The notes beneath the pieces are model-generated. The model did no database searches, was not told where the DNA came from, and was given only the letters and a program-made list of their open reading frames with translations. Below are positions 42,248 to 51,165 of a stretch of DNA of 64,000 bases, one piece after another. The position numbers and the translations under genes were made by a program. This DNA is from GCA-003244245 sp050699955. Lineage in GTDB: Bacteria; Actinomycetota; Actinomycetes; Mycobacteriales; Pseudonocardiaceae. The DNA lies in the NCBI GenBank assembly GCA_050699955.1, contig JBOHGD010000008.1, positions 1 to 64,000 of the forward strand, given 5' to 3'. Within the stretch, counting starts at the first letter, position 1. Each line of letters opens with the position of its first letter.

Positions 42248-44584
42248 ATGAGCACCGACGACGCCGGGGCGACCGCTGTATCCGGCGTGGACCCACGGTC
42301 TGCGCACGACGAGCTCGCCGGATCACACGTACTGCTCACCGGCGCCACCGGCTTCCTGGGTCAAGCGATGCTGGAGCGGTTGCTGTCCAGCTACCCGGAC
42401 ACCCGGGTCTCGGTACTGATCCGGCCTCGGGGCGGGCGCTGCGCCGCCGACCGGCTCACCGCGCTGCTGCGCAAGAACGTGTTCCGCCCGCTGCGCAAGC
42501 GGCTCGGCGAGGCCGAACTAGCCCGGGTGGTGAGCGAACGGGTCACCGTCGTCGAGGGCGACCTCGGCTCGGTCACGCTGCCCAGCGACCTCGACGTCGT
42601 GATCCACGGTGCCTCCACGGTGTCCTTCGACCCGCCGGTCGATGAGGCCTTCCGCACCAATGTCTCGGGCGTGGCGACCCTGTATCAGGCACTGGCCGAC
42701 GTCGCGGGATCACCGCACGTGGTGCACGTCTCCACCGCTTACGTCGCGGGCACCCGTAAAGGGGTCGTCGCCGAGGCGGCGCTGGACCACGAGGTGGACT
42801 GGCGCTTGGAGCTGGACATGGCGCTGGCCGCGCGGCCCGACGTGGAGCGGGACTCCCGGCGCCCGGAGGTGCTGCGCCGAGCACTGGCCGAAGCAGGCGA
42901 GAACCACGCCAAAGCCGGCCCGCAGTCCACCGCCGCCGACGCCGAGCGGCTGCGCACGGAGTGGGTCAGCCGCCGGCTGGTGGAGTACGGCCGCACCCGG
43001 GCGCAGACCCTGGGCTGGCCGGACGTCTACACCCTGACCAAGGCACTCGGTGAGCGGGTCGCCGAACAACTCTGGGCTCAGGCGGGCAGGCCGCTGTCGG
43101 TGGTCCGCCCCGCGATCGTGGAGAGCGCGCTGCACCACCCGTACCCAGGGTGGATCGACGGCTTCAAGATGGCCGACCCGTTGATCATCGCCTACAGCCG
43201 GGGAGTGCTGCGCGAGTTCCCCGGGTTGCCCGATTCCGTGCTCGACGTGATCCCGGTCGATCTGGTGGTCAACGCCACCCTCGCCGCCGCCGCCCGGCCG
43301 CCCGCCGATGGACCCGCCTACCTGCACGTCAGCTCGGGGGCGAGCAATCCGCTGACCTTCCGGAACATGTACGTGCTGTGCCGGGAGTACTTCACCGACA
43401 ACCCGATGCCCGACGGTGACCGCGGCCACGTGCAGCCGCCCACCTGGCGGTTCCCCGGCAGCCAGCAGGTGGAGCTGATGCTGCGCGCAGGCGAACGGGC
43501 CGCCGAACTCGCCGAGAAGGTGCTGCTGCGCCTGCCGCCCTCGAAACGAACCCAGGACTGGCTGATTCGGCTGAGCCGCGAGCAGCAGGACCTGGGGCAG
43601 CTGCGGGAGTACGCCGATCTCTACGGGGTCTACACCCGCGCCGAGGTGATCTACGACGACCGCAGGCTTCGGGAACTGCACGCCGCCCTGCCCCCCGAAC
43701 GAGCCGCTGAGCACGGCTGCGACCCCACCGTCATCGACTGGCGGGCCTACCTGCAGGACGTGCACTACCCCGCCATCACGGCCACCGTCCGACGAGCCGG
43801 GGAGCGGCGGGGGCGCCCGCGCGCCGGGAGCCGTGCCTCCACGCCGCTTCCCGAGCGCACCGACGTGGCCGCGGTGTTCGACCTGGAGGGCACCATCGTG
43901 GCCTCCAATGTCGTCGAGTCCTATCTGTGGGCCCGGCTGGCCACCCTGCCCCGATCCGGCTGGCTCGCCGAGTTCGCCGATCTGGCCCGCTGCGCACCGC
44001 GCTACCTCTATGCCGAGCGCAGGGACCGCGGTGAGCTGCTGCGCGCGTTCCTGCGCCGCTACGCAGGCGTGCGCGCCGAGGAAATGCGTGCCCTGTCCAC
44101 CGAGGTACTCGGCGACGCACTGCTGCACCGCGTGATGCCAGAGGCCACCCGCCAGATCCGTGCGCACCGCGCTGCCGGGCACCGCACGGTGCTCATCACC
44201 GGTGCCGTGGACATGCACGTGGAGCCGCTCGCGGTGCTCTTCGACGAGGTGGTGGCCAGCCGGATGCACGCCAAGGACGGCGTGCTCACCGGGTTCCTCG
44301 AGGCACCGCCGCTGGTCGACGAGGCCCGCGCGGCCTGGCTACGGCAGTACGCCGAGCGCAACGGCGTGGCGCTGGACCGCTCCTATGCCTATGCCGACAG
44401 CTACTCCGACCGCCCGCTGCTGGAGGCCGTCGGACACCCGCATGCGGTCAACCCGGACGCCCATCTGTTCCGGCACGCCCGCAGGCACCGGTGGGTGGTG
44501 CACCGCTGGGGTGCGCACACCGGTGGGTTGTTCGAGGTGTTGCTGGACGTCACCCGGGCCGACGTCAGAGGGGTCCGGCGATGA
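42248..44584 (+). CDS. Fatty acyl reductase - HAD phosphatase-like fusion protein
   Basis: 778 aa from ATG 42248 with GGGAGG upstream. Residues 25-350 are an NAD(P)-dependent acyl reductase of the NAD_binding_4/FAR type: TGATGFLG (31-38) and catalytic YTLTK (261-265) with STAY. Residues about 360-520 may be a FAR C-terminal helical domain. Residues 540-770 are a HAD-IB hydrolase (AVFDLEGTIVASNVV, HRTVLITGAVDMHVEPLA, YADSYSDRPLLEAVG). The HAD nucleophile motif is DLE, so the second Asp of DxD is Glu, which may weaken phosphatase action. It would reduce an acyl thioester or phosphate-linked acyl group to aldehyde or alcohol; substrate unknown. Confidence 0.85.
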   Translation: MSTDDAGATAVSGVDPRSAHDELAGSHVLLTGATGFLGQAMLERLLSSYPDTRVSVLIRPRGGRCAADRLTALLRKNVFRPLRKRLGEAELARVVSERVTVVEGDLGSVTLPSDLDVVIHGASTVSFDPPVDEAFRTNVSGVATLYQALADVAGSPHVVHVSTAYVAGTRKGVVAEAALDHEVDWRLELDMALAARPDVERDSRRPEVLRRALAEAGENHAKAGPQSTAADAERLRTEWVSRRLVEYGRTRAQTLGWPDVYTLTKALGERVAEQLWAQAGRPLSVVRPAIVESALHHPYPGWIDGFKMADPLIIAYSRGVLREFPGLPDSVLDVIPVDLVVNATLAAAARPPADGPAYLHVSSGASNPLTFRNMYVLCREYFTDNPMPDGDRGHVQPPTWRFPGSQQVELMLRAGERAAELAEKVLLRLPPSKRTQDWLIRLSREQQDLGQLREYADLYGVYTRAEVIYDDRRLRELHAALPPERAAEHGCDPTVIDWRAYLQDVHYPAITATVRRAGERRGRPRAGSRASTPLPERTDVAAVFDLEGTIVASNVVESYLWARLATLPRSGWLAEFADLARCAPRYLYAERRDRGELLRAFLRRYAGVRAEEMRALSTEVLGDALLHRVMPEATRQIRAHRAAGHRTVLITGAVDMHVEPLAVLFDEVVASRMHAKDGVLTGFLEAPPLVDEARAAWLRQYAERNGVALDRSYAYADSYSDRPLLEAVGHPHAVNPDAHLFRHARRHRWVVHRWGAHTGGLFEVLLDVTRADVRGVRR

Positions 44585-45816
44585 GTCTCGCGCTGCAGTA
44601 CCACCGCTCCGCCGGGCGTTATCTCGCTGCCCGGGCGGTGAGCAGCACGCGCGCCGGAGGCCGGTTCGCGGGCGCACTGGCCGGCAACGTGGCCCCATTG
44701 CGGCTGGTGGACCAGACCGACCCGCGACCAGGCGGACAGGCCTGGGTCCGGGTCGATCCCGTGCTGTCCGGGATCTGCGGATCCGACCTCGGGCTGCTCA
44801 CCGGCCGCTCCTCGCCCTACCTCGGGCCGTTGACCTCGATGCCCTTCGTCCCAGGTCACGAGGTTCTCGGGCGCACCGTCGACGAACTGCCCGAGCTGCC
44901 GAGGGGCAGCCGGGTGGTGATCGACCCAGTACTGGGGTGCACAGCGCGTGGTGTCTCGCCCTGCCCGGCCTGTCTGACCGGGCACACCAGCCGCTGTGAC
45001 CACATCACCACCGGCACGCTCTCGGCGGGACTGCAGACCGGGTTCTGCGCGGACACCGGCGGTGGCTGGAGCCGTCGGATGATCGCCCATGTCAGCCAGT
45101 TGCATCCGGTGCCGGACACCCTGCCCGACGAGGTCGCGGTGCTGGTCGAGCCATTGGCCTGCGCGGTGCACGCGGCACGCCGGGTGCCGGTGCCACCTGG
45201 CGCGTCGGTACTCGTCATCGGCGCGGGCACAGTGGGTCTGCTCACCCTGCTCGCGCTGCGCAAGCTCACCGGTGCCGGTGAGGTGCACGTGATCGCCAAA
45301 CACGGGCACCAGGCCGAACGGGCCCGCGAGCTGGGGGCCACCGCGATCATCGGGACCGACCGCACCGCCAGGACGGTGCGTCGCAGCAGCGGAGCCCTGC
45401 TGATCGAGCCCGAGTTCGGCGCGGACTATCTGCTCGGCGGGATGGACCTTGCCTTCGAATGCACCGGGGGGGCGCAAGGGCTGGACACCGCGCTGCGGTC
45501 GGTACGGGCCGGTGGCACCGTCGTCACCTCAGGGATGCCCACCGGAGGGGTGGACCTCACCCCACTGTGGTACCGGGAGCTGCAGATGGTCGGTGCCTAC
45601 GCCTCGGCGGTAGGCGGGAGTGTGGACGAACCGGACCGGGACTCCGCACGGCGGGGTGATTTCCCCGAGGCCATTGCCCTGGCGACAGCGGCGCCGCTGG
45701 ACGGCTACGTTGACGCGAAGTATCCGCTGGAACGTTGGCGTGATGCGCTCGAGCATGCCGCCGCAGCCGGGCGGTTGGGCACCATCAAGGTCGTCTTCGC
45801 CCCAGGTCGAGGGTAA
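44581..45816 (+). CDS. Zinc-dependent alcohol dehydrogenase
   Basis: 411 aa; the ATG overlaps the fusion gene's stop (ATGA). Medium-chain dehydrogenase/reductase with catalytic zinc ligands Cys66 (SGICGSDLG) and His93-Glu94 (PGHEVLGR), a four-Cys structural zinc site (LGC, CPAC, SRC), the Rossmann motif VLVIGAGTVGLLTLLA and the later GGMDLAFECTGGAQGLDT. It interconverts an alcohol and aldehyde or ketone with NAD(P). Coupling to the acyl reductase suggests it acts on that product or its partner in the same pathway. Confidence 0.9.
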   Translation: MSLALQYHRSAGRYLAARAVSSTRAGGRFAGALAGNVAPLRLVDQTDPRPGGQAWVRVDPVLSGICGSDLGLLTGRSSPYLGPLTSMPFVPGHEVLGRTVDELPELPRGSRVVIDPVLGCTARGVSPCPACLTGHTSRCDHITTGTLSAGLQTGFCADTGGGWSRRMIAHVSQLHPVPDTLPDEVAVLVEPLACAVHAARRVPVPPGASVLVIGAGTVGLLTLLALRKLTGAGEVHVIAKHGHQAERARELGATAIIGTDRTARTVRRSSGALLIEPEFGADYLLGGMDLAFECTGGAQGLDTALRSVRAGGTVVTSGMPTGGVDLTPLWYRELQMVGAYASAVGGSVDEPDRDSARRGDFPEAIALATAAPLDGYVDAKYPLERWRDALEHAAAAGRLGTIKVVFAPGRG

Positions 45817-45849
45817 GAGCAGCAGCGCGGGTCAAGGGCAGGAGAGAGT

Positions 45850-47424
45850 GTGGGCAGACCAGGTTTCGTGCTGGACGTCGACGAGCGGACTCCACCGCTG
45901 CTGGTGCACGAGGGTGAGGGGTTCCGGCTGGAGCGCCTGCCGCTCGGCAGCCGGGTGATCTATCCGCCGGACTCGCTGCCGGGCATCGTCGACCTCGACG
46001 CCGCCATCCGCCGAGCCCTGCTGCACCCGCACGGCACCGACCCGCTCCCGCAATTGCTGCACCGCGGCATGCGGCTGACGATCGTGTTCGACGACCTGTC
46101 CCTTCCGCTGCCGCCGATGCGCACCCCGGACGTCCGGCAACGGGTGATCGAGCAGGTGCTGGAGATGGCCGCGGTAGCCGGGGTGGACGACGTCGAACTG
46201 CTCGCGGCCAACTCCTTGCACCGGCGGATGACCCCCGCCGAGCTCAAGCGCACCGTCGGCGAACGGGTGTTCCGCGCATTTCACCCCGACCACCTGCGCA
46301 ACCACGACGCCGAGGACCCCGACGCCCTCACCCATCTGGGTACCACCGCGCACGGCGAGGACGTGGAGATCAATCGGCGGGCCGCGCAGAGCGACCTGGT
46401 GGTCTATGTCAACATCACGCTCACCGCGATGAACGGCGGCTCGAAATCCGTTTCGGTGGGCCTGGCCAGCTACGCCAGTCTGCGCCACCACCACAACGTG
46501 CACACGCTGCGCCATTCGCGCTCGTTCAACGACCCCCCGAACTCGGCGATGCACCACTCCTATGACCGGATGGCCGACCTGATCGGCGGCCACGTGCCGG
46601 TGTTCACCGTCGAGACGACGCTGAACAACGAGCCGTTCCCGTCCGCCCTGCGTTTCCTCACCCGCCGCGAATGGGAATGGAACCTCACCGACCAGGCGGC
46701 CTATCTGGCCGTCAAGCGCAGCAACGACCTGGCCATTCCAAAACTGCGGCACAAGATCTGGCAAGCCACCGAGGCGCCCTACGGCGTCACCGGGGTGCAC
46801 GCCGGAGCGCCCAGCCAAGTGCACCCACACACTCTGACCGCGCTGCACCGCCAGCAGCTCACCGAGGTGGAAGGGCAGGCCGACGTGGCGATCTTCGGAC
46901 TGCCCTACATCTGCCCCTACAACGTGAACTCGATCATGAACCCGATCCTGGTGATGTCGCTGGGGCTCGGCTACTTCTTCAACCTCTACCGCGGCAAGCC
47001 GATCGTGCGCCAAGGAGGGGTGGCGATCTTCTACCACCCGATGCCGCACGAGTTCCACCCGGTGCATCACCCCAGCTACATCGATTTCTACGAGCTGCTG
47101 AGCGAAACCACCGACCCGGTGATGCTGGAGACCAAGTACGAGAAACAGTTCGCCACCGATCCCTGGTACGCGCACCTGTACCGGACCAGCTACGCCTACC
47201 ACGGCGTGCATCCGTTCTACATGTGGTACTGGGGGGCGCACGCCATGCAGCACCTGGACGACGTGATCTTCGTAGGGGCCGATCGATCGACCACCGCCCG
47301 TCTCGGGTTCCGCGCGGCGTCCACGCTGGCCGACGCGCTGCAGTTGGCCCGGGACACGGTGGGCGCGGACCCGCGGATCAGCTACCTGCACGCCCCGCCG
47401 ATGGTGATGGCAGACGTGCGATGA
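45850..47424 (+). CDS. LarA-like (DUF2088) nickel-pincer enzyme, divergent active site
   Basis: 524 aa from GTG 45850 (AGGAGA upstream). Related to lactate racemase LarA, the only known type of user of the cofactor made by LarBCE. The lysine that holds the cofactor is probably Lys199 (MNGGSKSVSVG), and a His cluster follows (LRHHHNVHTL), with SLHRRMT (His124) matching the THRPM motif. But the DxxTRP arginine of LarA is replaced (FDDLSLPLPPM), and the His before the GGxK motif appears missing (NITLTAMNGGSK). It is much longer than LarA (about 420 aa), mainly at the C-terminus. A different reaction from lactate racemisation is likely. Confidence 0.85.
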   Translation: MGRPGFVLDVDERTPPLLVHEGEGFRLERLPLGSRVIYPPDSLPGIVDLDAAIRRALLHPHGTDPLPQLLHRGMRLTIVFDDLSLPLPPMRTPDVRQRVIEQVLEMAAVAGVDDVELLAANSLHRRMTPAELKRTVGERVFRAFHPDHLRNHDAEDPDALTHLGTTAHGEDVEINRRAAQSDLVVYVNITLTAMNGGSKSVSVGLASYASLRHHHNVHTLRHSRSFNDPPNSAMHHSYDRMADLIGGHVPVFTVETTLNNEPFPSALRFLTRREWEWNLTDQAAYLAVKRSNDLAIPKLRHKIWQATEAPYGVTGVHAGAPSQVHPHTLTALHRQQLTEVEGQADVAIFGLPYICPYNVNSIMNPILVMSLGLGYFFNLYRGKPIVRQGGVAIFYHPMPHEFHPVHHPSYIDFYELLSETTDPVMLETKYEKQFATDPWYAHLYRTSYAYHGVHPFYMWYWGAHAMQHLDDVIFVGADRSTTARLGFRAASTLADALQLARDTVGADPRISYLHAPPMVMADVR

Positions 47425-48395
47425 GCCGGCCGACGCGGCGTCTCGCCGACGACCTGCGAATGCTCCGGCACGGCCGGGACTGGCGCGGCCGGGCCCGGGT
47501 GCCACGGTCCGCGCAGCGGTGGGAGTTGCCGGACGACGGGGACGACTTCCCGACCGCCTGGGCGCGCTCAGCCCCGGTCGGGATGTTGCGCAGCGCCCTG
47601 CAACGTGGCCTGCTCAAGCCGGTGACCTGGAGTCAGACCCGGCCGGTGGTACACGGGCGAGAGTACCTGGACGCAGTCCGGGAGCCGGCGATCTTCGTGG
47701 CCAACCACTCCAGCCACTTGGACACCCCGTTGATCCTGGGCTCGCTGCCACCGCGGATCACCGAGAAGCTCGCGGTCGGGGCGGCCGCCGACTACTTCTT
47801 CGACTCCCGGACCCGGGCCACAGCCACCACCCTGTTGTTCAACGCCTTCCCGGTGGAGCGACGCGGATCCCGGCGGGGTCGCGGCAGCCTGGCCGCCGAC
47901 CTCGTCGAGGACGGCTGGAGCCTGCTGCTCTATCCGGAGGGCAGCCGCACGGTGGACGGCTGGCTCACCACGTTCAAACTCGGCGCCGCGCAACTGTGCG
48001 CGATGAAGCGGGTGCCTGCGGTGCCGATCGCCCTGCGCGGCACGTTCGCCGCGATGCCTCGCGGCCGGAACTGGCCGCGACCAGGCAGGCCACGGGTCAC
48101 TGTCCGGATCGGTCGACCGCTGCACATCGGACCGGACGAGGGGGTACCCGAGTTCCGCACCCGGCTGGTCCGCGCGGTCGCCACCCTCTGGGCCGAAGAG
48201 GACATCGGCTGGTACCGGGCGATGCGAGCGGCTGCCGACGATGCGCTCGCGCTGCCCACCAGCCCCCGCGGTGTACTGCCGATCACCGCGGCAGGTCAGC
48301 CGGCGGACGGCCGTGACGTGGCTCCGTGGCGGCGGGTCTGGGAGGCCACCCGGCCGACCGTCGACGACGGTCCCCGCCAGGTCTGGACGGACTGA
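47421..48395 (+). CDS. PlsC-type lysophospholipid acyltransferase
   Basis: 324 aa; the ATG overlaps the LarA-like stop (ATGA). Glycerolipid acyltransferase motifs: ANHSSHLD (HX4D, His96/Asp101), FNAFPVERRG, LYPEGSRTVDGWL and VPAVPIALRG. An N-terminal region of about 85 residues (RMLRHGRDWRGRARVPRS) is specific to this group. It would acylate a lysolipid or other acceptor using acyl-CoA or acyl-ACP. It closes the acyl reductase-ADH-LarA operon, so the pathway probably yields a membrane or storage lipid. Confidence 0.88.
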   Translation: MSRPTRRLADDLRMLRHGRDWRGRARVPRSAQRWELPDDGDDFPTAWARSAPVGMLRSALQRGLLKPVTWSQTRPVVHGREYLDAVREPAIFVANHSSHLDTPLILGSLPPRITEKLAVGAAADYFFDSRTRATATTLLFNAFPVERRGSRRGRGSLAADLVEDGWSLLLYPEGSRTVDGWLTTFKLGAAQLCAMKRVPAVPIALRGTFAAMPRGRNWPRPGRPRVTVRIGRPLHIGPDEGVPEFRTRLVRAVATLWAEEDIGWYRAMRAAADDALALPTSPRGVLPITAAGQPADGRDVAPWRRVWEATRPTVDDGPRQVWTD

Positions 48396-48417
48396 CCACC
48401 CGGCGTTGCGCACCGGG

Positions 48418-48684
48418 TCAGGCGTCGCCGCCGCCCTTGGGCAACGACTCGTAGATCTCCTTGCATTTCGGGCACACCGGGGAGCCGGGTTTGGCCGAAC
48501 GGGTCACCGGGAACACCTCGCCGCACAACGCGACGACGTGCGTGCCCATCACCGCGCTTTCGGCGATCTTGTTCTTGCGCACGTAGTGGAACATCTTCGG
48601 CGTGTCGTCGCCGGTGGTGTCGGTCCCCTCGGGTCGGGTATCGACATCGGGCAGCGTTTGGGTCGGCGTGCTCACGCCGTCCAT
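48418..48684 (-). CDS. DUF3039 zinc-ribbon protein
   Basis: 88 aa from ATG 48684. The DUF3039 pattern is visible: HYVRKNKIAESAVMGTHVVA, LCGEVFPVTRSAKPGSPVCP and KCKEIYESLPKGG; three Cys (LCGE, VCPKC) bind a probable zinc. Function unknown; conserved in actinobacteria. Confidence 0.88.
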   Translation of the reverse strand: MDGVSTPTQTLPDVDTRPEGTDTTGDDTPKMFHYVRKNKIAESAVMGTHVVALCGEVFPVTRSAKPGSPVCPKCKEIYESLPKGGGDA

Positions 48685-48734
48685 GATGCCGCACCGGAGA
48701 ACCGCCGATCAGTCAACCTCAGGAGCGGGCGGGA

Positions 48735-49070
48735 TCATCCGTCGATGATCGTGTGGTCGCGACTCTCCAGCTCCCGGCCCCGCAGATCGCGTCGGAAGCG
48801 GTTGATCCGCTCGGCCTTGCGGGGTGCGCGGTCGTTGGCGATGAGCACCGCCATCCACGGCAGCGGCACCGAGAGCAGCAGGAAGGTCAGAGCCAGCCAC
48901 CAGATGTGATAGCACAAGCCAGCCGCGATCAGGCACGGGATCCGGGCCGACATCAGGAGGGCGTACTTACGTCGGCGGGTGGCGTACTGCTCGGCATACG
49001 ACGGCTCTGCCGCCGTGATGAGAACTGGCAGGCCACTGCCGGTCCGGTCGTCGTGCTCGTCGTCCCTCAC
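48735..49070 (-). CDS. DUF3099 membrane protein
   Basis: 111 aa from GTG 49070 (GGAGG seven bases upstream); ATG 49115 is an alternative. Two transmembrane segments (YALLMSARIPCLIAAGLCYH; WWLALTFLLLSVPLPWMAVL) and a C-terminal basic/acid tail (RRDLRGRELESRDHTIIDG) typical of DUF3099. Function unknown. It lies upstream of the DUF3039 gene in the same direction. Confidence 0.8.
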   Translation of the reverse strand: MRDDEHDDRTGSGLPVLITAAEPSYAEQYATRRRKYALLMSARIPCLIAAGLCYHIWWLALTFLLLSVPLPWMAVLIANDRAPRKAERINRFRRDLRGRELESRDHTIIDG

Positions 49071-49126
49071 GCCATCACCTCCACCCCATGCTCCCACCAT
49101 CCGCCGGTGCTGCACCCGATTGCGTC

Positions 49127-49699
49127 CTACTTCTTCGTCTTAGCGGCCGCCTTCATCTGCTGCTTGTGCTCTCGGACCTTGGCCAACGACTGGGCGTCGG
49201 TGACGTCGGCGACCGACCGATAGACACCGTCCTCGCCATATGGACCTGCCGCCGCGCGCCACCCGTGCGGCTGAATGCCCCGCTGCTTGCCGAGGAGCGC
49301 TACGAAGATCTGCGCCTTCTGCTTCCCGTACCCAGGCAGCGCCATCAGCCGATCGAGCAACTCCGGCGCGTCGGAGACGTCTCGCCACAGGCCAGTCGCG
49401 TCGCCGTCGTAGCGCTCGGCCAGCGCCCGGGAGAGCTCCTGCACCCGGCCCGCCATCGACCTCGGGTACCGGTGCAACGCCGGCGGCCGAGCGAAGAGGT
49501 CGCCCAGCGCTTCGGGGTCGTAGTCGGCCAGCGTGTGTGCGTCCAGGTCCTGCCCCAGGCGCTGGCGCAGCTCATACGGCGCAGCGAAGGCCCGTTCCAT
49601 CGGGACTTGCTGATCGAGAAGCATCGCGAGGAGCAACGCCAACGGGTCTCGGTCCAGCAACTCATCCGCCGGCGCGTCCTGGCTCAACGTCAAGCTCAC
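49127..49699 (-). CDS. HhH-GPD base excision DNA repair protein
   Basis: 190 aa. Helix-hairpin-helix motif LMALPGYGKQKAQIFVALLG with the usual K/G pattern and a preceding MLLDQQVPMERAFAAP stretch that resembles the N-terminal half of the fold in the actinobacterial group annotated as HhH-GPD base-excision repair proteins. Such enzymes remove damaged bases. No 4Fe-4S cluster cysteines are seen. The C-terminus is lysine-rich (KQQMKAAAKTKK). Confidence 0.82.
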   Translation of the reverse strand: MSLTLSQDAPADELLDRDPLALLLAMLLDQQVPMERAFAAPYELRQRLGQDLDAHTLADYDPEALGDLFARPPALHRYPRSMAGRVQELSRALAERYDGDATGLWRDVSDAPELLDRLMALPGYGKQKAQIFVALLGKQRGIQPHGWRAAAGPYGEDGVYRSVADVTDAQSLAKVREHKQQMKAAAKTKK

Positions 49700-49759
49700 C
49701 GGGGCCTCCTCGGGTATCCACGCAGACCGGCATGACCAAGGCTACCCGCCATCCGAGGG

Positions 49760-51163
49760 TCAGCCGAACAAGACCTGCACGACTTCCTCCTCCGAACCGT
49801 CACGATACGATTCGCCCCACCTCTTGATTATCTCGTCAGGAGTCGCCACATATTCTTGGGTGCCTACGACATCCAGCGCGAGACTGGACATCACACACCC
49901 CAGCCGAGCGGAGTCCTCGAGCGAGAGCTCGTGAAGAATTCCTCCAAAAAATCCAGAACGAAAAGCATCGCCCACGCCGGTGGGATCAACCGGGTGCCGG
50001 GCGATCGCCGCACTCGACTCAACCCGGCGCCCTCGCGACTCCACAACCACACCATGTTTACCCATTGTGGTGATTCGAGAACCCACCCGCTCCAGGATCT
50101 GGTCTGCCGACCATTCTGTCGTCCGCTCGACCAGTTGCCCCTCATACGGATTGTGAATCAAGTAATGGGCCCCCTCGATGAGCTCCCGCAGCTGTTCGCG
50201 GTTGAACAACCCTTGCCGGAGCCTCATCGTCGGAGAAACGACGAACAGAATACCACGCTCACGGGCCTCTTGAGCGTGTCGCAGCATCGCCTTCGTCTCA
50301 GCCGAGGTGATGAGGACCAGCTTGACTCCTGCCAGCTTGTCCACCACAGCTCCAAGAGAAAGAGACGACTCGTGCGCACTCGCTCCCTCGTAGAATGTCG
50401 CGACCTGCATATGATCTTCGTCAGTGATGCAGTCGAAGCGCGGGGTGTGCTCCCGTTCGAAGACACTGATGAACTCAGCATCGACACCCACACTTCGCAG
50501 GAAGGCGAGATATTCATCACAATCAGCGCCGACCGCACTCAGCAAAGTCGGCTTGATACCTACCTGCGCCATCCCGTAACAAATGTTGGCCGCCACCCCT
50601 CCCCGGCGCGTACTCACCGCGTTGGCGCTGATCGAAAGCATGTTACGCTTGCTTATCGATCCTTTGTCTACGGCCGGACCCAGGTTCTTGGAGAACACCT
50701 GCGGGTATCCCTCCATCTGCGCCGAGAACAACCCTGAATATTGCAACAGCCGATCGAACGCGGTAGCACCTGTGACGATTACCCCCTCGACCCGATGCTT
50801 GCCGCGTTGCTCAGCTGACATGGGGTAGTAGTCTGCGAGATCTACGTCGGGCACCCGCGGATCGCCACACCGCCAGCACGGCGATCCTGGACTGTTGCGA
50901 GCCGCGTCGAGAGTCTCCATCGCAGCGACAGCTGCCGCGCGGAGTAGCTTCGCGGACGACATCACGTCCAGGCTGGAGGACCATGAAGTTGCCGAGACGA
51001 TGGACTCGGCAAAAGCTAGTGGAGTCAGGCCCGCCAGGTCAGTGACACCCTTCGACCCAAGCGAAGAGCTCTTCCAGAGCTCCTCCTCGTCACGAGTCAA
51101 AGAACAGCGTCTGGCATGCTCGAGCCAACTATCCTGACCGCTGAAATCCATCGGATTCGACAC
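49760..51163 (-). CDS. Adenosine-kinase-like PfkB protein with an unrecognised N-terminal domain
   Basis: 467 aa from GTG 51163 (GGGGGA upstream; ATG 51151 is an alternative). Residues about 125-467 match the actinobacterial adenosine kinase (Rv2202c) group of the PfkB family: STRRGGVAANICYGMAQVG, TPRFDCITDEDHMQVATFYE, THYLIHNPYEGQ-like segment and the signature HPVDPTGVGDAFRSGFFGG with the catalytic Asp. The first 125 residues (LWKSSSLGSKGVTDLAG; SPCWRCGDPRVPDVDLADYY) are not from that family and hold one CxxC. G+C is clearly below the neighbours. It starts two bases after the sigma-like gene. Substrate probably a nucleoside, but unproven. Confidence 0.82.
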   Translation of the reverse strand: MSNPMDFSGQDSWLEHARRCSLTRDEEELWKSSSLGSKGVTDLAGLTPLAFAESIVSATSWSSSLDVMSSAKLLRAAAVAAMETLDAARNSPGSPCWRCGDPRVPDVDLADYYPMSAEQRGKHRVEGVIVTGATAFDRLLQYSGLFSAQMEGYPQVFSKNLGPAVDKGSISKRNMLSISANAVSTRRGGVAANICYGMAQVGIKPTLLSAVGADCDEYLAFLRSVGVDAEFISVFEREHTPRFDCITDEDHMQVATFYEGASAHESSLSLGAVVDKLAGVKLVLITSAETKAMLRHAQEARERGILFVVSPTMRLRQGLFNREQLRELIEGAHYLIHNPYEGQLVERTTEWSADQILERVGSRITTMGKHGVVVESRGRRVESSAAIARHPVDPTGVGDAFRSGFFGGILHELSLEDSARLGCVMSSLALDVVGTQEYVATPDEIIKRWGESYRDGSEEEVVQVLFG

Positions 51164-51165
51164 TG

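Noticed and set aside
45850..47424. True lactate racemase LarA
   Set aside because: It is too long and lacks the TRP arginine and the His before GGxK; lar cofactor genes do not prove lactate as substrate.
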